Under the pieces are notes generated by a model that was not told the DNA's origin, did not search any database, and saw nothing but the letters and a program-made list of their open reading frames with translations. Shown piece by piece: positions 45,770 through 58,128 of a stretch of DNA of 64,000 bases (position 1 is the stretch's first letter; each line of letters starts with the position of its first letter). The translations under genes were made by a program, and so were the position numbers. This DNA is from Salticus scenicus (taxonomy: Eukaryota; Arthropoda; Arachnida; Araneae; Salticidae). The stretch is taken from positions 199,910,927 through 199,974,926 of the forward strand of contig OZ005660.1 of assembly GCA_963930645.1 (NCBI GenBank), read 5' to 3'.

Positions 45770-46780
45770 AGTAAACTAATGCCAAATAAAGCGCCAAAAG
45801 AATGTTCTAATTGGTTAATTCAAAAATTTAATCCGTTATTCAAAAGACAAAGCCAAGCTTGGCAACATAAATTATGCCAAAGTAATTACTTTTTATTGGC
45901 GCCACCAATATATCATTAAGAATTTATCTGTTCTTTTTTATTTTATTATTATTATTAAAAGAAACGAATCCAGCTCCTGTTGACGCCCAAGAGACTGAAC
46001 AAAGTCATTATGATAACACAAATCACCGGAAATGAAATAAATTTTGCAACTTCTGTTTATATTATAAAGTAATTTAGACAAATAAATTATTTTCTATCTA
46101 TGATTAAATGAGATATTGAACATAACGTTGTTGAAAAGGGGGAAATGTATCTATCTACAAACGAATAAGTCCCTTAGTAAAAATACAAATTAAATTAAAT
46201 AGAGATTGACTTTTATAATAGAATGAATTGATTTCAGAGGATATTGCAGAATAAAATGTTCTTTTTTTTATTGGAATAAATTAAATTAAATTTAATTTGT
46301 TAAAAGAATTAATTATTTTTATAAATATTCTTAATAAATTGGCTTTTTTTATTTAAAATTTTAAATTGAATTATTTAGAAAAGAAATAAATATTTAAAAG
46401 AACATATGTGTGAACTTGTTTTCACAGCTAAACTAATTTCAAAAATGTCTATTAGACCTATAGACGATCTTAAATACACAAAATGGAAAAATCACCGTTT
46501 TCTAATTTTCGAGAAATATTTGGTTTGAATCATCTATATGTAAACCTGAATAAATTCAGATTATGATAAATTTTATTAATAAATAATAAAAATTCACTAA
46601 ACAAATAAAACCTATTTTTTATACCAATTTCCTAAATACGAAATCTTTTCATCTTCATTTGACTCGAATTATGTGTAACTCCCGAAATACGAAATTTCAT
46701 ACGCTCAATTAAGGAATTCGATAAATGAAGTTCACGGGTAAAAAGAGTTTGGTGAGCTAATTAGTTTTTTATCCTGCAAT
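45770..46780. other. AT-rich stretch, nothing recognised
   Basis: Contains CCAAT-like and TTGGCGCCACCAA sequences near 45890-45910 but no supported promoter or gene. Confidence 0.35.
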
Positions 46781-46781
46781 T

Positions 46782-46972
46782 TTACCGTAATTTCTGGTGT
46801 ATAATTCGCAGGTTATATAATCCAGTTTTGCACCAGAAATTTAATTTGATAAATAAATTTCTATCTGTACGAGCTCTTCCTTCGAAAAAGTATACATTTC
46901 TCTATTAAATAAAATTTCTGGTGGAGAAATGACACATCTTACCTGCGGATTATGTACTAGAAATTTCGGTAC
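46782..46972. mobile_element. MITE with ~30 bp inverted ends
   Basis: TACCGTAATTTCTGGTGTAT, AATTCGCAGGT at left pairs with ACCTGCGGATTATGTACTAG, AAATTTCGGTA at right. A second inverted pair, CACCAGAAATTTAAT / AAATTTCTGGTG, lies further in. Confidence 0.65.
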
Positions 46973-47546
46973 TTTTTTTATTCTTCATGTAGTGGGTGAA
47001 ATTTTTCACGTCCAAACCGTACAGTAACCATAAAAATCTATTATTTTTCAATTTTCCCCAATTATTTATTTTATAATGATGACATTTAATCGAATAACAA
47101 TTTTCTGTACTCTTACGATAAAAAAGTTTTAGAGAAATTTTTAAGCGTGGATATCATTTCTGCTTAAAATGAAAGAAAAAAAAAATACTGACAATAGAAA
47201 ATATTTTCAAGGTTATTAGTAAACAAACTTTTTGAAACTAGGCAAAACTATATTCATCGTATATATATCATTAAACGTAAAACCTTCCACAAAAAAATCA
47301 TTTATGAATGAACTCCCAATTTAATCTATTCTTATTCCCTTCCTTGAAGAATTCAGATTACTAGACTAAAAGGGATTTTCTTAAGATGTTAAACTTCTTT
47401 AATAGGAGAAACTTTTAAAATGAAGTTTACTAAGCCATCACAAATAGCAAAGTTGAGATTTTTAAAACCTTATTGACAAATTTAATATAGAAAAAGAAGT
47501 ATGAGTATTAAAAATTTTATTTTCTTCACGCAGATTATTATCAAAT

Positions 47547-47660
47547 ATAACTGCCAACTTTAGCACTTTTTCATTACCAGAAAATTTTAATAATTTTCTT
47601 TTTATTTCTCAGTAAAATTATCCGGTCGCACAAAACCAGCTAAAGTTGCAACTATGGTGA
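47547..47660. mobile_element. Hairpin element J, copy 1
   Basis: ACTGCCAACTTTAGCACTTTTTC ... CAGCTAAAGTTGCAACTAT. Same type as 26757-26912. Confidence 0.5.
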
Positions 47661-47696
47661 TAAAAGGGATTCACTTTGTTTGTTATCACACCTTTT

Positions 47697-48890
47697 TTAA
47701 CACTTTCGCGACCGCTGACGTAGATTCACGTCATTTTAAAATCTGTAGCTCCGCCAGTGGGCGTTACTTTTGGAATTTATACGTAATCTATTTCTTAACC
47801 GTTTGAATGCTGAAGCACTTTCTGAAACACACCCTTAAATTGCTATCGGTATTTCAGGCCTCAATAAAGGTTTTTCCGGTGTGAATATTTAATTTTAGTT
47901 TATAAAAAATTCGAAACCCAATCATGCCCAGCTGGAAAACATCATGCCGTGCAGTAAAAGTGAAAAAATCCAAGTAAGCAGCAATCGAAAGAGCATATAT
48001 AAATGTGTATTTTTATGCATAAATTATTTTCTCTCGATAGCTCTTTCTTCAGAAATAAAATATGAAATTTTTTAATGATCTATAAAAACACACCTAATTA
48101 ATGAAAACCACGCCTTACTGTAGTGTATGTAAAAGGCTAATTTAAGTATCATTAAAGGATGAATAAAAACAAAAAACGTGTTTTACCATTAACAATTGTT
48201 CACACACAATGTATTACAAAAATTTAATAGCAGCGAAAAAATTTAATTTTAATATAGTTTTCCAAATATGCAATTCAGCTTAGTGAAGCAGTGTGTATTT
48301 TGATAAGATTTTATCCAAACTCCGCCCATTCTTATTTTTTTCAAACTTATTTCATAAATATAAAGATATATATTTTAAAAATTATGAAACGAGCTTCGTA
48401 ATAATTTATGCGTGAGAAAATCCCGTTAGATATTTCGCTTTTATTATATAAAGAAGTATAGCTGTTTTAGTCACTGTCCTAGTCATTTATTGGTATATAG
48501 TAACCACATATAACTGCAATGCAAGTTCCTAAACAATTAGGATTAACAAAGCAATACAACTTGAGGCGACTTGACCCAGGCAAACTAAGGAAACTTGATC
48601 CTATGATTAAAACTTTCGTGACCGCATGCATTTGTACTTTTGAGAATAGGGCCCAGCTGTGGACGTTATTCGGCAAGTTACAACATTTCAGGACAAAATT
48701 TTCTGTATTCACATCTATATTGCAAATGGTTATACATCATAATTATATTCTTTCTAACCAAAGTAGTTGTATCCATAGTATATTGATTGTACGAATATGA
48801 ATATTGGGTACATTCCTGAGAAATAAATAACATACAAATTGCAAAAGAAACGCCCACTGGCCGCGTTAGAGATATAATGAAAATTTTAAT
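47697..48890. mobile_element. piggyBac-like (family H) fragments
   Basis: TTAA then CACTTTCGCGACCGCTGACG at 47697, a second degenerate head at 48607 (TTAAAACTTTCGTGACCGCA), and an inverted copy of the subterminal block (AACGCCCACTGGC, paired with GCCAGTGGGCGTT) near 48850. An open frame at 48519-48800 overlaps repeat sequence shared with 23640-23790 and is not taken as a gene. Confidence 0.5.
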
Positions 48891-48899
48891 TTAATTTTC

Positions 48900-50240
48900 T
48901 TTGTTTGATTTAATGCATTTTTATCCTATGAATAACTTAATATTGTGATTTAAGCCTAGTTATATATATATGTATATATATATATAGAAAAAAGTAAAAC
49001 ATTCTAAATATTTAGGCCTAATAAACTGTTTTTATTTAAAAAATATCTAAAATATTTTTTATTATTGAGCCCAATGAATTGTTACATAATAAATAACAGA
49101 AAAGAAGAAGAGAAGGATATGTTAGCTACTATCACACTAAACAGAAGGGAAATAGAAGAAAGAAAAAAGGCATAAAAAAGAAAAGGAAAAAGAAAAGAAA
49201 AAAAATGCTGTCAAAAGAAATGAAAAAAAAAAAAAAAAAAAAAAATCTTAAAGTAAAAACTACAAAACATGAAAAAAAACAAAAGGAAACAATAAACATT
49301 TTTTTTTTTTTTTTTTTAATATTCACTAAAATCTTCTACAAAATTAAACTGGAAAACGTTTAAATCACAAAATCAGTGTTTTTCTTTTCAATACCTATGA
49401 CTTTTCTCGTTTTCGTGAGGGGAAAGAGGAGGGGGGGGAGATAGGGTGTCATGTCTTCCTAAATAGGGCGTCAAGCCTCCCTAGGCTTAGGAACACAGGC
49501 TTAGGGATTTTTTTTTTTTTTTTCAAAATTTCTAGTAAGAAATATGCCATAATTTTTAGCCACAGTATGTACAGTAGGAGGGGAAAAATCGCAGCACTCG
49601 CAGTAATTTTATTATTAATTAACGCAGAAAAAATTAATAGGCACCATTCAACAGGAAATTAAATGCACTTTTTGAAAATGCTGTCGAATTTTGAATTAGC
49701 TGTTATCTTCATAATGAAATAAGCGCCAACTTTGATTTTTTCAATAACAACACCCTATTTTGACTTCATACTCAAATTTCTGAGAGTCTGTCAGTGCGGA
49801 AAAGTATACGTTTTTGTATACTTTTCTTTAGTATTCAATGAGTTATAATAAAAAATGTGTTAGTGGTTATATGTAAATGTAGAAAAATAAAATTAAGATC
49901 CTACAAGAATTAGACAAAATTTTACTGTTTCACCCTGGAAATATTTCAAGAAGAAAAGAGTTATAAAATTTAATAAAAATGTTAACACCTTAGCAGTACT
50001 TTAATTATCTTGAATTCTGTTTTTTGATATGTATATACTTCAGTACATATTTAAATAGTTTTAGGTATATTTAAATACATTAAACTTACGATTGGTCAGA
50101 CAAAACTCTTTAAAAAAGTGCAATATTTTTCAATTAAAAAGTGTCTATCATGGATATACTGATCACCAATAAAGCTTAAATTTTCTTTCGTACGTGTGAC
50201 ATAATATACGAAAGGAAATAATATAGCTATATATATATAT
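48900..50240. other. AT-rich stretch with purine/pyrimidine runs
   Basis: A purine-rich A/G tract at 49090-49310 and a G-rich tract at 49420-49445. No gene seen. Confidence 0.4.
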
Positions 50241-50241
50241 A

Positions 50242-51600
50242 ATCGGTAACAAAAGTCTCCGAACACTAGCAAAAATTTCCTATATAAAAAAGTAGGGGAG
50301 AGTTGTCTAAAACGGGGACGGCGGGTCAAATGGGGACGTTCAGTTTCTCATTGATTAGTGCTGTCCTCATTGAATCCAATAGTCTACGATAATTCTAATT
50401 CGGCTATAAGCAAGTTTGAATCTAGTTTTTGACATATTTTACCGGATCTGTTATTTTCTACAAAGTTTTCAAATTTTTACGATTTTCATTTCGATTGTGG
50501 CCGTACACTGTATTGTATCTTATCAAGTGACCTTTGAACGTTCGATTTTGGTAAGTACGTTATGGATTCGTCTAGATTTAATATACATTTTCACACATTG
50601 CTTTATAGTTTTGTCTGACACGTGTGTGAAGAGACGCCATGTTTTTAGCACACGTCATGATCGGCTCAAACGGGGACATTGACGGTAGTCCAAAACGGGG
50701 ACGTCGAACCCCAGAAATGTTCAGCTTTTAACATTTCGCCTAAAATAATAATGCCTCTATCATAAGAAACTGAACGTTAGCAAAAAAAAAAAAAAGTGAA
50801 TGACATGAGGAGACGTAAAACTACTTCATCACCTTACAAAGCAGTATTGAAAGCTGCAGAACAGGAGAAAAATGCAAAGCAGAATAAACAAAAAAGAAAA
50901 TTGGTCAAGAATCCCACCGAATCTAATCCTAATTATCCAAAAGCTAAAAAGGAGAAGAAAATAAAAAAATTCAAAACCCAGTATTATCATCTGATGAGGA
51001 ACACACTAGTGAGGACACTTGTATTTTTTGTAATGAACTTTACATTGACTTGAAAGACAAAAAGGGGTAGATTCAATGTTGCAGCTGTCGAAGTTGGGCA
51101 CATCGCTTTTTTCAAGTGTTAAAAAAAGCGATGTCAATTTCATATGTGAGTCTGTGTTTGATTATACTTTGTGTCATTCTATTAACTGTTCAAAAAGATA
51201 ACAAAATACTTTATCTGCATCTTGATTTTGCATTAACTTCACCTTTTCTTTGTAATCCAAGTTTTTCTAATAAAATTTCGCATTAGGACTTGAATTTACG
51301 TTATTTCTTATGAGTACCCCGTTTTACCAAACCGGTTGTCCAAAACGGGGACTTTGCCCATTTTTCAGAAAAATGTTTTTTCTGCCTATACTAATGATAT
51401 TTTTTTTTAAATAACTTTGCCATCTGATAGTCCAACACATGTTCTAATCAGGAAATGCTTTGCCGAATTTTTCTTATTTATAGATTTTTTTTTGCGGACA
51501 GAGGTATGTTAGCGTCCCCGTTTTGGACAACTTTCCCCTACACTTTATACAGTTATGCAATTTAAACTTTATTCCAAATTATTTAGACATCTTGATCAAA
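50242..51600. mobile_element. Tc1-type MITE (family D), split by a pogo-like element
   Basis: Left part ATCGGTAACAAAAGTCTCCG, AACACTAGCAAAAATT at 50242. The sequence after 51539 (TACACTTTATACAG) aligns with the next bases of other D copies. The right terminus is not clear. Confidence 0.5.
50295..51538 (+). mobile_element. pogo/Tigger-like element, internally deleted
   Basis: Inverted ends GGGGAGAGTTGTCTAAAACG.. / ..CGTTTTGGACAACTTTCCCC with TA at 50293-50294 and 51539-51540. Several CGGGGAC motifs lie inside. The only coding remnant (~50796-51110) is a Lys-rich linker followed, one frame over, by a C-terminal zinc-finger-like segment (TCIFCNELY ... IQCCSCRSWAH). From memory, pogo-type transposases in insects end this way. 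A stop replaces the residue before IQC, and the DDE catalytic part is missing. Confidence 0.65.
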
Positions 51601-51689
51601 ACTCACGATCGTGGCAAATTCATATGAAATTAAAATACAAATTATGATTTCGAATAATTATTTGTTTTAAGTTACGCTTATAATACGTA

Positions 51690-51865
51690 TACATACAGAT
51701 AAATCACTAAAAACTTGACTTTCGTATTCAGCGGACCTCAAAACACGACATTATACAAAAAAATATGAAAAAATAAATAAATAAAATAAAATAAATAAAA
51801 TAAAAAATGGATTTCAAAAAATGCTTTATCTGCCGTATGGGTATGAGAAATTAATTTTCATTCCT
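51690..51865 (-). mobile_element. Family A fragment (copy 7)
   Basis: Reverse complement carries the family body start (ACGTG/CGTGTTTTGAGGTCCGCTGA-like) and a decayed head hairpin around 51820-51850. Confidence 0.45.
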
Positions 51866-52139
51866 GAACAGTTTTCGTTGATATGGTGAAATGTATCAAA
51901 GCACTTCATCAATTGCATTCAACAGAAAATAAAATTTTCGTTTAATTTTGTGTAGCCCTATATAATGTCATTAATTTGTATTCGCACCAAATTGTGTAAT
52001 TAAATTTAGTCCTACATGAAAAAATCAATCATTAAAATTTTAATGTATAACTCCAAAATCAAAATACCTAAAGTCTTGTGTAACCCTGTATGTGAATGAT
52101 CAATGATTTTCATTCCACATTCTACATTAAATAGAGTTT

Positions 52140-52735
52140 TAAGCATATAATAAAAATGTGCTCATATCACTTGATTTAGTGCAGTCTTTTGATGTTAAAG
52201 TGTACCTATCAGACGTTTCTGCCGTAGACGTATTGTATTTGAAATTTTTGGATGTTCTTGTATAGAACCATTTGAATGAACCCAATAAAAAACTTAGTAC
52301 AGCATCTTTAAATTAAACTGATTTCAAATATAAAGTTTGAACATCCTGCTTTCATTTTTTTCTTGAGGTACAGTCGGTAACAAAAGTATCCGAACACTAA
52401 CAAAAATTCCTATTTAAAAAAAGTAGAGTTAATACTGTTTTGTTTAATAAATCCTTGTCGAATCATGTTCTTAGTCAGTCTAAGAACAGGATTTGACAAG
52501 GATTTACTTAGCAAAACCGTATTAAGCGTACTTTTTTTATATAAGAATTTCTGATAGTGTTCGGAAACTTTTGTTACCGACTGTAGTCTGATAACAAATT
52601 GCACAGACACACAGGTATTCCGTAAAAAACATGTTTATAGGGTTCAGGAGAGCTCAATGTATGTAAATTTCGAAAATTTGACCAAAAGTAATACTTTCTC
52701 TACCATATGTATGGGTAAAAGAAAGTAAAAGAAAA
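52140..52735 (-). mobile_element. Family A element, copy 8, with D insertion
   Basis: Head TACTTTCTTTTACCCATACA / TATGGTAGAGAAAGTATTAC at 52690-52735 (minus). The remainder matches copy 1 (GATTTAGTGCAGTCT, GACGTATTGTATT). Interrupted by the MITE at 52371-52583. Confidence 0.6.
52371..52583. mobile_element. Tc1-type MITE (family D), complete
   Basis: CAGTCGGTAACAAAAGTATC.. and ..CTTTTGTTACCGACTG are inverted nearly end to end, with TA at 52369-52370 and 52584-52585 (213 bp). Confidence 0.85.
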
Positions 52736-52916
52736 ATTTGATTTTTTTTTTCTGTAATTTATTTAAGATATAATTTTTTACTTTCTTTCTTCTTTTCAAT
52801 TTTCTTTCTTTCCTTTGTGATATACATCAGCTGTAATCTAAAGATATATTTTTTATGCAAAAATAATGCAGTTCTATTAACTGACATTGATTACTTATTT
52901 CCGAAAAAGTGGATTT

Positions 52917-53630
52917 ATTACTATCTTCTGTATATATAATAAGAAAATATTGGATTTGTGAAAATTTTCGATTTCCGTTTAATGTACACGTTTTGAGATG
53001 TCCAGAACCCTATTTGATCAATATTAGAAAATTCCTGTCTGTTTGTGCTGCCAAAATTGTGCGGCCGTTTTATCTCATGAATCAGTCTACTGAATTTTAT
53101 CAAACTTGGACACTTTCGCTGGAAATGGTGCTAATTAGCTTTTGCGATGTATCACCAACAGGTGGGATTTCCTCTTATTTTAAGGAAAGCTCAGCATCTA
53201 CTGTAATACTTAGTACAAGAGATAGATATTAAGTAAAGCTCTGTTGGTTCAATTTGTATATCTAGCGTCAAATGATGCTGCTATGATGCAATTTAAATCC
53301 ATATTGGGGAAAACTATATATATGCTTCTATAATGTATAAATGTACAAAACCTGGCGTATAAGATGGATACAGGGTAAAATTATGTTGATTCACTTTAGA
53401 TACATAATTTACGTTTACGAGAAAGCTATATTTCAACTTCTGTGCTATATAAATGCATCGCACATCGTGTGAGATATATATCATAAAAAATTACTGTTAT
53501 TAGATTTTGGTGTGGATAAGTTTAAAAACGGCGCTGTTATTATTTTCTGCGATTTCTCAGATGGTTTTATCTCATCATAAATTGGTGAAAATTCAACCGA
53601 ATAGCTTATGTAAAATATAACTGTGAGAAG
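52917..53630 (+). mobile_element. Family A element, copy 9
   Basis: Head ACTATCTTCTGTATATATAA / AGAAAATATTGG, ACACGTTTTGAGATGTCC, CCTGTCTGTTTGTG, TTTTATCTCATGAATC. The open frame 52909-53232 follows the conserved repeat body. The 3' end was not defined. Confidence 0.55.
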
Positions 53631-53635
53631 ATCTA

Positions 53636-54865
53636 AGGTAAAGCTAGGAGAGTTTGCGTACAATTCAACAAAACAATATAAAAAATCCAAATATTAATTT
53701 TTGGATAAACTTTTAGTGCATAATTTTGACTTGATCCTTCTTCTATGCATTTCCATTGATATTTTGTTGCTCTGTTGTAATTTAAAACAACAGCATTAAT
53801 AAAACCAAGATAGGTATTTTGCGCAATCTCTCCTTATAAGGTAGGTGTGATTGCGCACATGGGTAGGAGAGATTGCGCTTCGTTATAACTACAATTACAT
53901 TACCAATAAAAAAAATTCACTTAAATGACATTGTTGTAAGGTATTTGTAAACAATTATTTTTGCATTGGGAGTGGATATTTCAATTCAATAATTTTAAGG
54001 AATCAGAAAAATAAAAGAAATTTAAAAAGAACTACAAAAATTTATTTAAAGGAAAAATATTAAAGAAACAGAAAAAAGAACAAGACCAGAAAATAATATA
54101 AAGTCACTCATCGCGTTTAAGTTAAAATTAGTGCATTTCCTTTTCAGGTAGGGTGGTTTCTTGTTTTCTGACCGAATCGCTTGTTGTCCACAATCATTGC
54201 ACATGGTGCAATGATTGTGGACTTATTGTACATGGTGAAGTTATTGTGCAACCACCTGCTGCAATTGAACCTGTTCAAGACGGTGTATCCGTCTCCAACA
54301 GGCATTTCTGAGTAAAATAAAATTAGCACACCGTGTATACAATCATATGTGGCTAGTCTCGCCCATTTTTAAGCCAAGAATCCGCTCACCATTAACTATT
54401 TATTAAAGTTTTTCCTCAAAATCTTCTACCAAAAATCTTTTACGTTCTAAAATCCTTTACGTTTATTTTATTTATTTTATTTTATTGAAATTTAGACAGT
54501 TACATACCTCAAAAAGAAGATTGAGCAGGCTGACATTTTTTACTTGCATTTAGTTTTATCTCTTCTGTGTAAGCAGCCGACAGTTGCACAAAAATCGAGC
54601 CTCATATTAGAAAGTATTGCAAAAATAAATATATATGCAATAAAATTTAAATACTTTGTGATAAATTTTGCATAGGCTAACAGCATTCTAGAGGTAAATC
54701 CCATCATTGTAGTCTTGTATTAAACAATTATTCGCTTTTAGAGAAAATCATGGTACTCGTACCGTTAGTCTAGGTTCGTAGCTTATGAAAAATTGTTTAA
54801 ATTAAAAATATTTTGTACTACTACCATTATATTGAAATATTTATGAAGAGTTATGAAAATTCAAG

Positions 54866-54899
<34 letters not shown>

Positions 54900-55085
54900 A
54901 GAAGGAGACAAAATAACCACGTTTCATCTTAAACTCTTGAAGCAATCAATATGTAAATTCAAGTCGGCATTTCACTATTGATGTTGTACAACCACCTGAA
55001 ACTGGAACTCTCCCACTCTACTCTTTCTCTCCGATACCCTATGTGCGCAATGTCTCCTACCGTACAATTTCTCCTAGCTTTACTT
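53636..55085. mobile_element. Family C element, copy 2
   Basis: AGGTAAAGCTAGGAGAGTTT ... CTCCTAGCTTTACTT with TA at 53634-53635 and 55086-55087 (1,450 bp). It lacks a ~515 bp stretch of copy 1 and its two MITEs. Subterminal GTAGGAGAGATTGCGC motifs are conserved. Confidence 0.75.
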
Positions 55086-55119
55086 TATTGATTAAATATT
55101 TGTTTATGATAACCAGTAA

Positions 55120-55760
55120 AGACCGTAGTTATATAAAATAATATAGAAATAATTACTGGATTTGTGAAAATTTCCGACATCTAGTCTTCGAAGAATTTAC
55201 ACGTTTTAAGATGCCTTAAACATCATTCGCCCATTTTTGTAAAATGACTAACTATCTTTGTCTATGTGTGATGTGCTAGTATATTTTTGTATCTCAGGAA
55301 CTAATGGACTGTATATAAGCAAGATCGACATTTGATTAGACATTGGTTTAAATTGTTTCTGAATAGTTTTTGGAATAAATCACGCAGTGGGTGGCACGGG
55401 TATGCAGTGATTCTCCCCCCCCCTCCCCGCCCTCGTTAAAGCGAAGGCTATATCTAAACTTCTTTAGTGTGTAAAAGCAACAAACTTGGTATGATATGGA
55501 TATTGTGTAAAATTAGTGTACTTCAATTTAGGCACATATCAGCCGACAGCTGCCTCTGATGAGCTACAATTAAATTCCGTTTCAGATAAGGCAATATATC
55601 GACTTCTGTGATATATAAATGCATCAAATTTGATTTGTGAGATGGATAACATGCAAAGCCACATTAATTCAATATGGGTTCAATCGACCGAATGAGTCGC
55701 TGATATGTTGCAATATAGTTCCATTTACGAAAAAGCTCTATCTCGACTTCTTTGTTACAT
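55120..55760 (+). mobile_element. Family A element, copy 10, diverged
   Basis: AATTACTGGATTTGTGAAAA, ACACGTTTTAAGATGCCTTA, TGTATCTCAGGAACTAATGG. The 3' half has decayed tandem units marked by TATATCGACTTCTGTG, CTATCTCGACTTCTTTG and CTATATCTAAACTTC. Confidence 0.5.
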
Positions 55761-55814
55761 ATATATGAGAAACTCGGTATGTAATATAAAGATTATGAAT
55801 AACAATGCTCTGCA

Positions 55815-55975
55815 AATTTTTTTTTTCTGTATCTGATGCCATTCTTGCAGATTCTTATGTAAAATGACCTCCTGAATCCAAATCTGGCCCCCATTTTGCC
55901 CCATCACACACCATTTACTTGTTACGCCCCCTCTCCCATTTTTATCATTGTTTGGTAATTTTATACCCATCAGTT
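55815..55975 (+). repeat. Dispersed repeat N, copy 2
   Basis: Partner of 18862-18980 (GATTCTTATGTAAAATGACC, CTGAATCC, AATCTGGCCCCCATTTT, GCCCC, CTCCCATTTTTA). Confidence 0.65.
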
Positions 55976-56666
55976 TGATTTGGAGAGGAATGATGATTAT
56001 TTTAACCGTTAAATGTCTTCTCACCTGAGGAGCTACGAAGGTAGAAAGTTCTAAAACACGAACAATTGTATTAAGGAGGAAATTTTAGGTGATTTGTTCC
56101 CAGAAAACAAAAGAAAATCAATAAAAACAATCATTTTCTGTGTTTTTTTTTTTTTTTTTGGGGGGGGGGGCAATATTTGTTTTATTTTTTACATATTCCA
56201 GCTTCCAGTTTGCCATTTTCTACCAAAACACCCCAAATAATAAAAATTATACAGTGAAATTTATTTCCAAATGTTGGTGAGTGGAGTTAAAGTCTCAAAG
56301 CCCTCGGAAGAAAGTTTGATTGATTCACTGTACGACGTTTGCTTTCAATAACTCCCACGTTAAATGTTTTGGGCAGTAAAACATGAACAGTAAAATATCC
56401 TCCTTTCACGCATGTTAAAGATCACCACACGAGATCACCACCGTCGAGAGCACCATAAAGTTCACTCTCTTATCGCAAAACGTGTACTAATTGTATATAA
56501 TGACTGACAACTACAATGATAAGAGCAATGACCTTTAACACGTCTCAAAGCAGGAAGTTTTACTGTTCATGTTTTACTGTCCAAAACAATTAACGTGGGA
56601 GTTATTGAAAACAAACGTCGTACAGTGAATCAGCCAAACTTTCTTGCTTTTACTCCACTCACCAAC

Positions 56667-56707
<41 letters not shown>

Positions 56708-56837
56708 CACTGTACAATTTTTATTATTTGGGGTGTTTTGGTAAGAAAATGGCAAACTGGAAGCTGGAATATGTAAAAAATAAGAGAAATGTTGCGAAAA
56801 AAAAAAAAAAAAAAAAAAAAACAGAAACATTGTTTTA

Positions 56838-57154
56838 TGATGTATCGAAGGCTGGAAATCATGAAGAGGCGATCCTTTTTTTCGAGAAATTTATTTAATT
56901 CTCGTTTTACAAACACGATACGACATAGAAACATCTAACATAAATAAAACACATAAATATTTTACATAATTTAAAATTAACTTTGAATTTCCAGTCCACC
57001 AAATAAACAATGAGCGGGAGTCAAACCCGGTGTTTACACTTCTAGGCGTTGCATCATTCACTGTCTAAAACAAACTCTATGTCTCTCTTCAAATCGAAAG
57101 TCTTTCTCTGCGCTGGACAAACAGCGCCCTCTAGTGAGTCTTAAAGTCATTACA
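56838..57154 (-). repeat. 3' LTR
   Basis: On the minus strand starts TGTAATGACTTTAAG and ends GATACATCA. Contains a short tRNA-like patch (CCGGGTTTGACTCCCGC) also present in the 5' LTR. Confidence 0.8.
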
Positions 57155-57424
57155 GACCTCCTCCCTTCAGGGAAGAAACTTTCCACTAGTGTAAAGGGAA
57201 AAGTTTGGTTAAATAATACTTGATTAGGATGAGTCTATATTCAAATTCAATAGTCACAATGTTCAACATATTAGTCTATTTTCTAGATATCGTAATTAAT
57301 TTAATAAAAGTAAATAAAAAAATATACGAGCAAGCACCAATTCTATGCAGAAACAGTACCTGGTTATATTTAAATGCACCAGACTTATCCCTATTTTAGA
57401 TTAAATACACTATTTAACTTAATA

Positions 57425-57459
<35 letters not shown>

Positions 57460-57618
57460 GTATACCAAATAGAAAATTAAATATTATTACACACAATATA
57501 CCAGAGACACTAAATAAATATGCAAAGTTAAATATAGATAGCAGAAACATACATTTGCGAATACTTATATACCACACATATATATAGCAGCATTTAAACA
57601 AATACATAATTTTTTTAA

Positions 57619-58128
57619 CTAAGGGATAAGACTTAATCTATCAGCATTCTGAGATTGTAATTCTATAGACTCAACAACCTCATAATTAAATAATACTGCA
57701 TAGAGTCCCCAAAGTAAAAGTCTGGGATTTGGTCTTTTTTTTTTTTTTTTTTCCCTCGGGAACATGAATAGCTTTATACAATTAGGACTAAATAAAATAG
57801 GATTTTGAGATAAATTCTCCTTTAGTTCTTCAAATGCCCTTTGGCAAGAGCTATTCCAGTCAGTGGATTTTAGAGTCCAATCCTTTAGTAAGTCTGACAA
57901 TAAAGTTGCATTTTCAAAAAATTCAGGAATGCATTTTCGATGTTCAACTAATTTCAAAAAGGCTGTCCCATGAGTCTTGGTAGTATGAGTCGAAGAATCT
58001 TTTTTGACTCGAACCTTCATTTCACTTGGAGTTCTCAATCTCTGGCTCACTAAATGTCCAAAAATTTTCACATGAGCTCGAGTAAGTTGACATGTAAAAG
58101 GTTTGATGTGCAACTTAGTAACACTCAT
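57619..58128 (-). pseudogene. RT thumb / RNase H remnant of the LTR element
   Basis: Encodes the post-catalytic part of a Ty3/gypsy RT: FGHLVSQ, TPSEMKV, the TKTHGTAFLKLVEHRKCIPEF stretch (the family's AFLGLxxYYRKFIPxF), then DWNSSCQRAFEELKENLSQNP. It is joined across an A-run to a fragment resembling the end of RNase H (NYEVV ... QNADRLS for the usual NADALSR). The catalytic YxDD palm lies nowhere in the element. It overlaps the end of the coiled-coil frame by 4 bases. Confidence 0.75.

Noticed and set aside
48519..48800. 93-codon plus open frame as a gene
   Set aside because: Overlaps piggyBac-like repeat sequence also found near 23640-23790.
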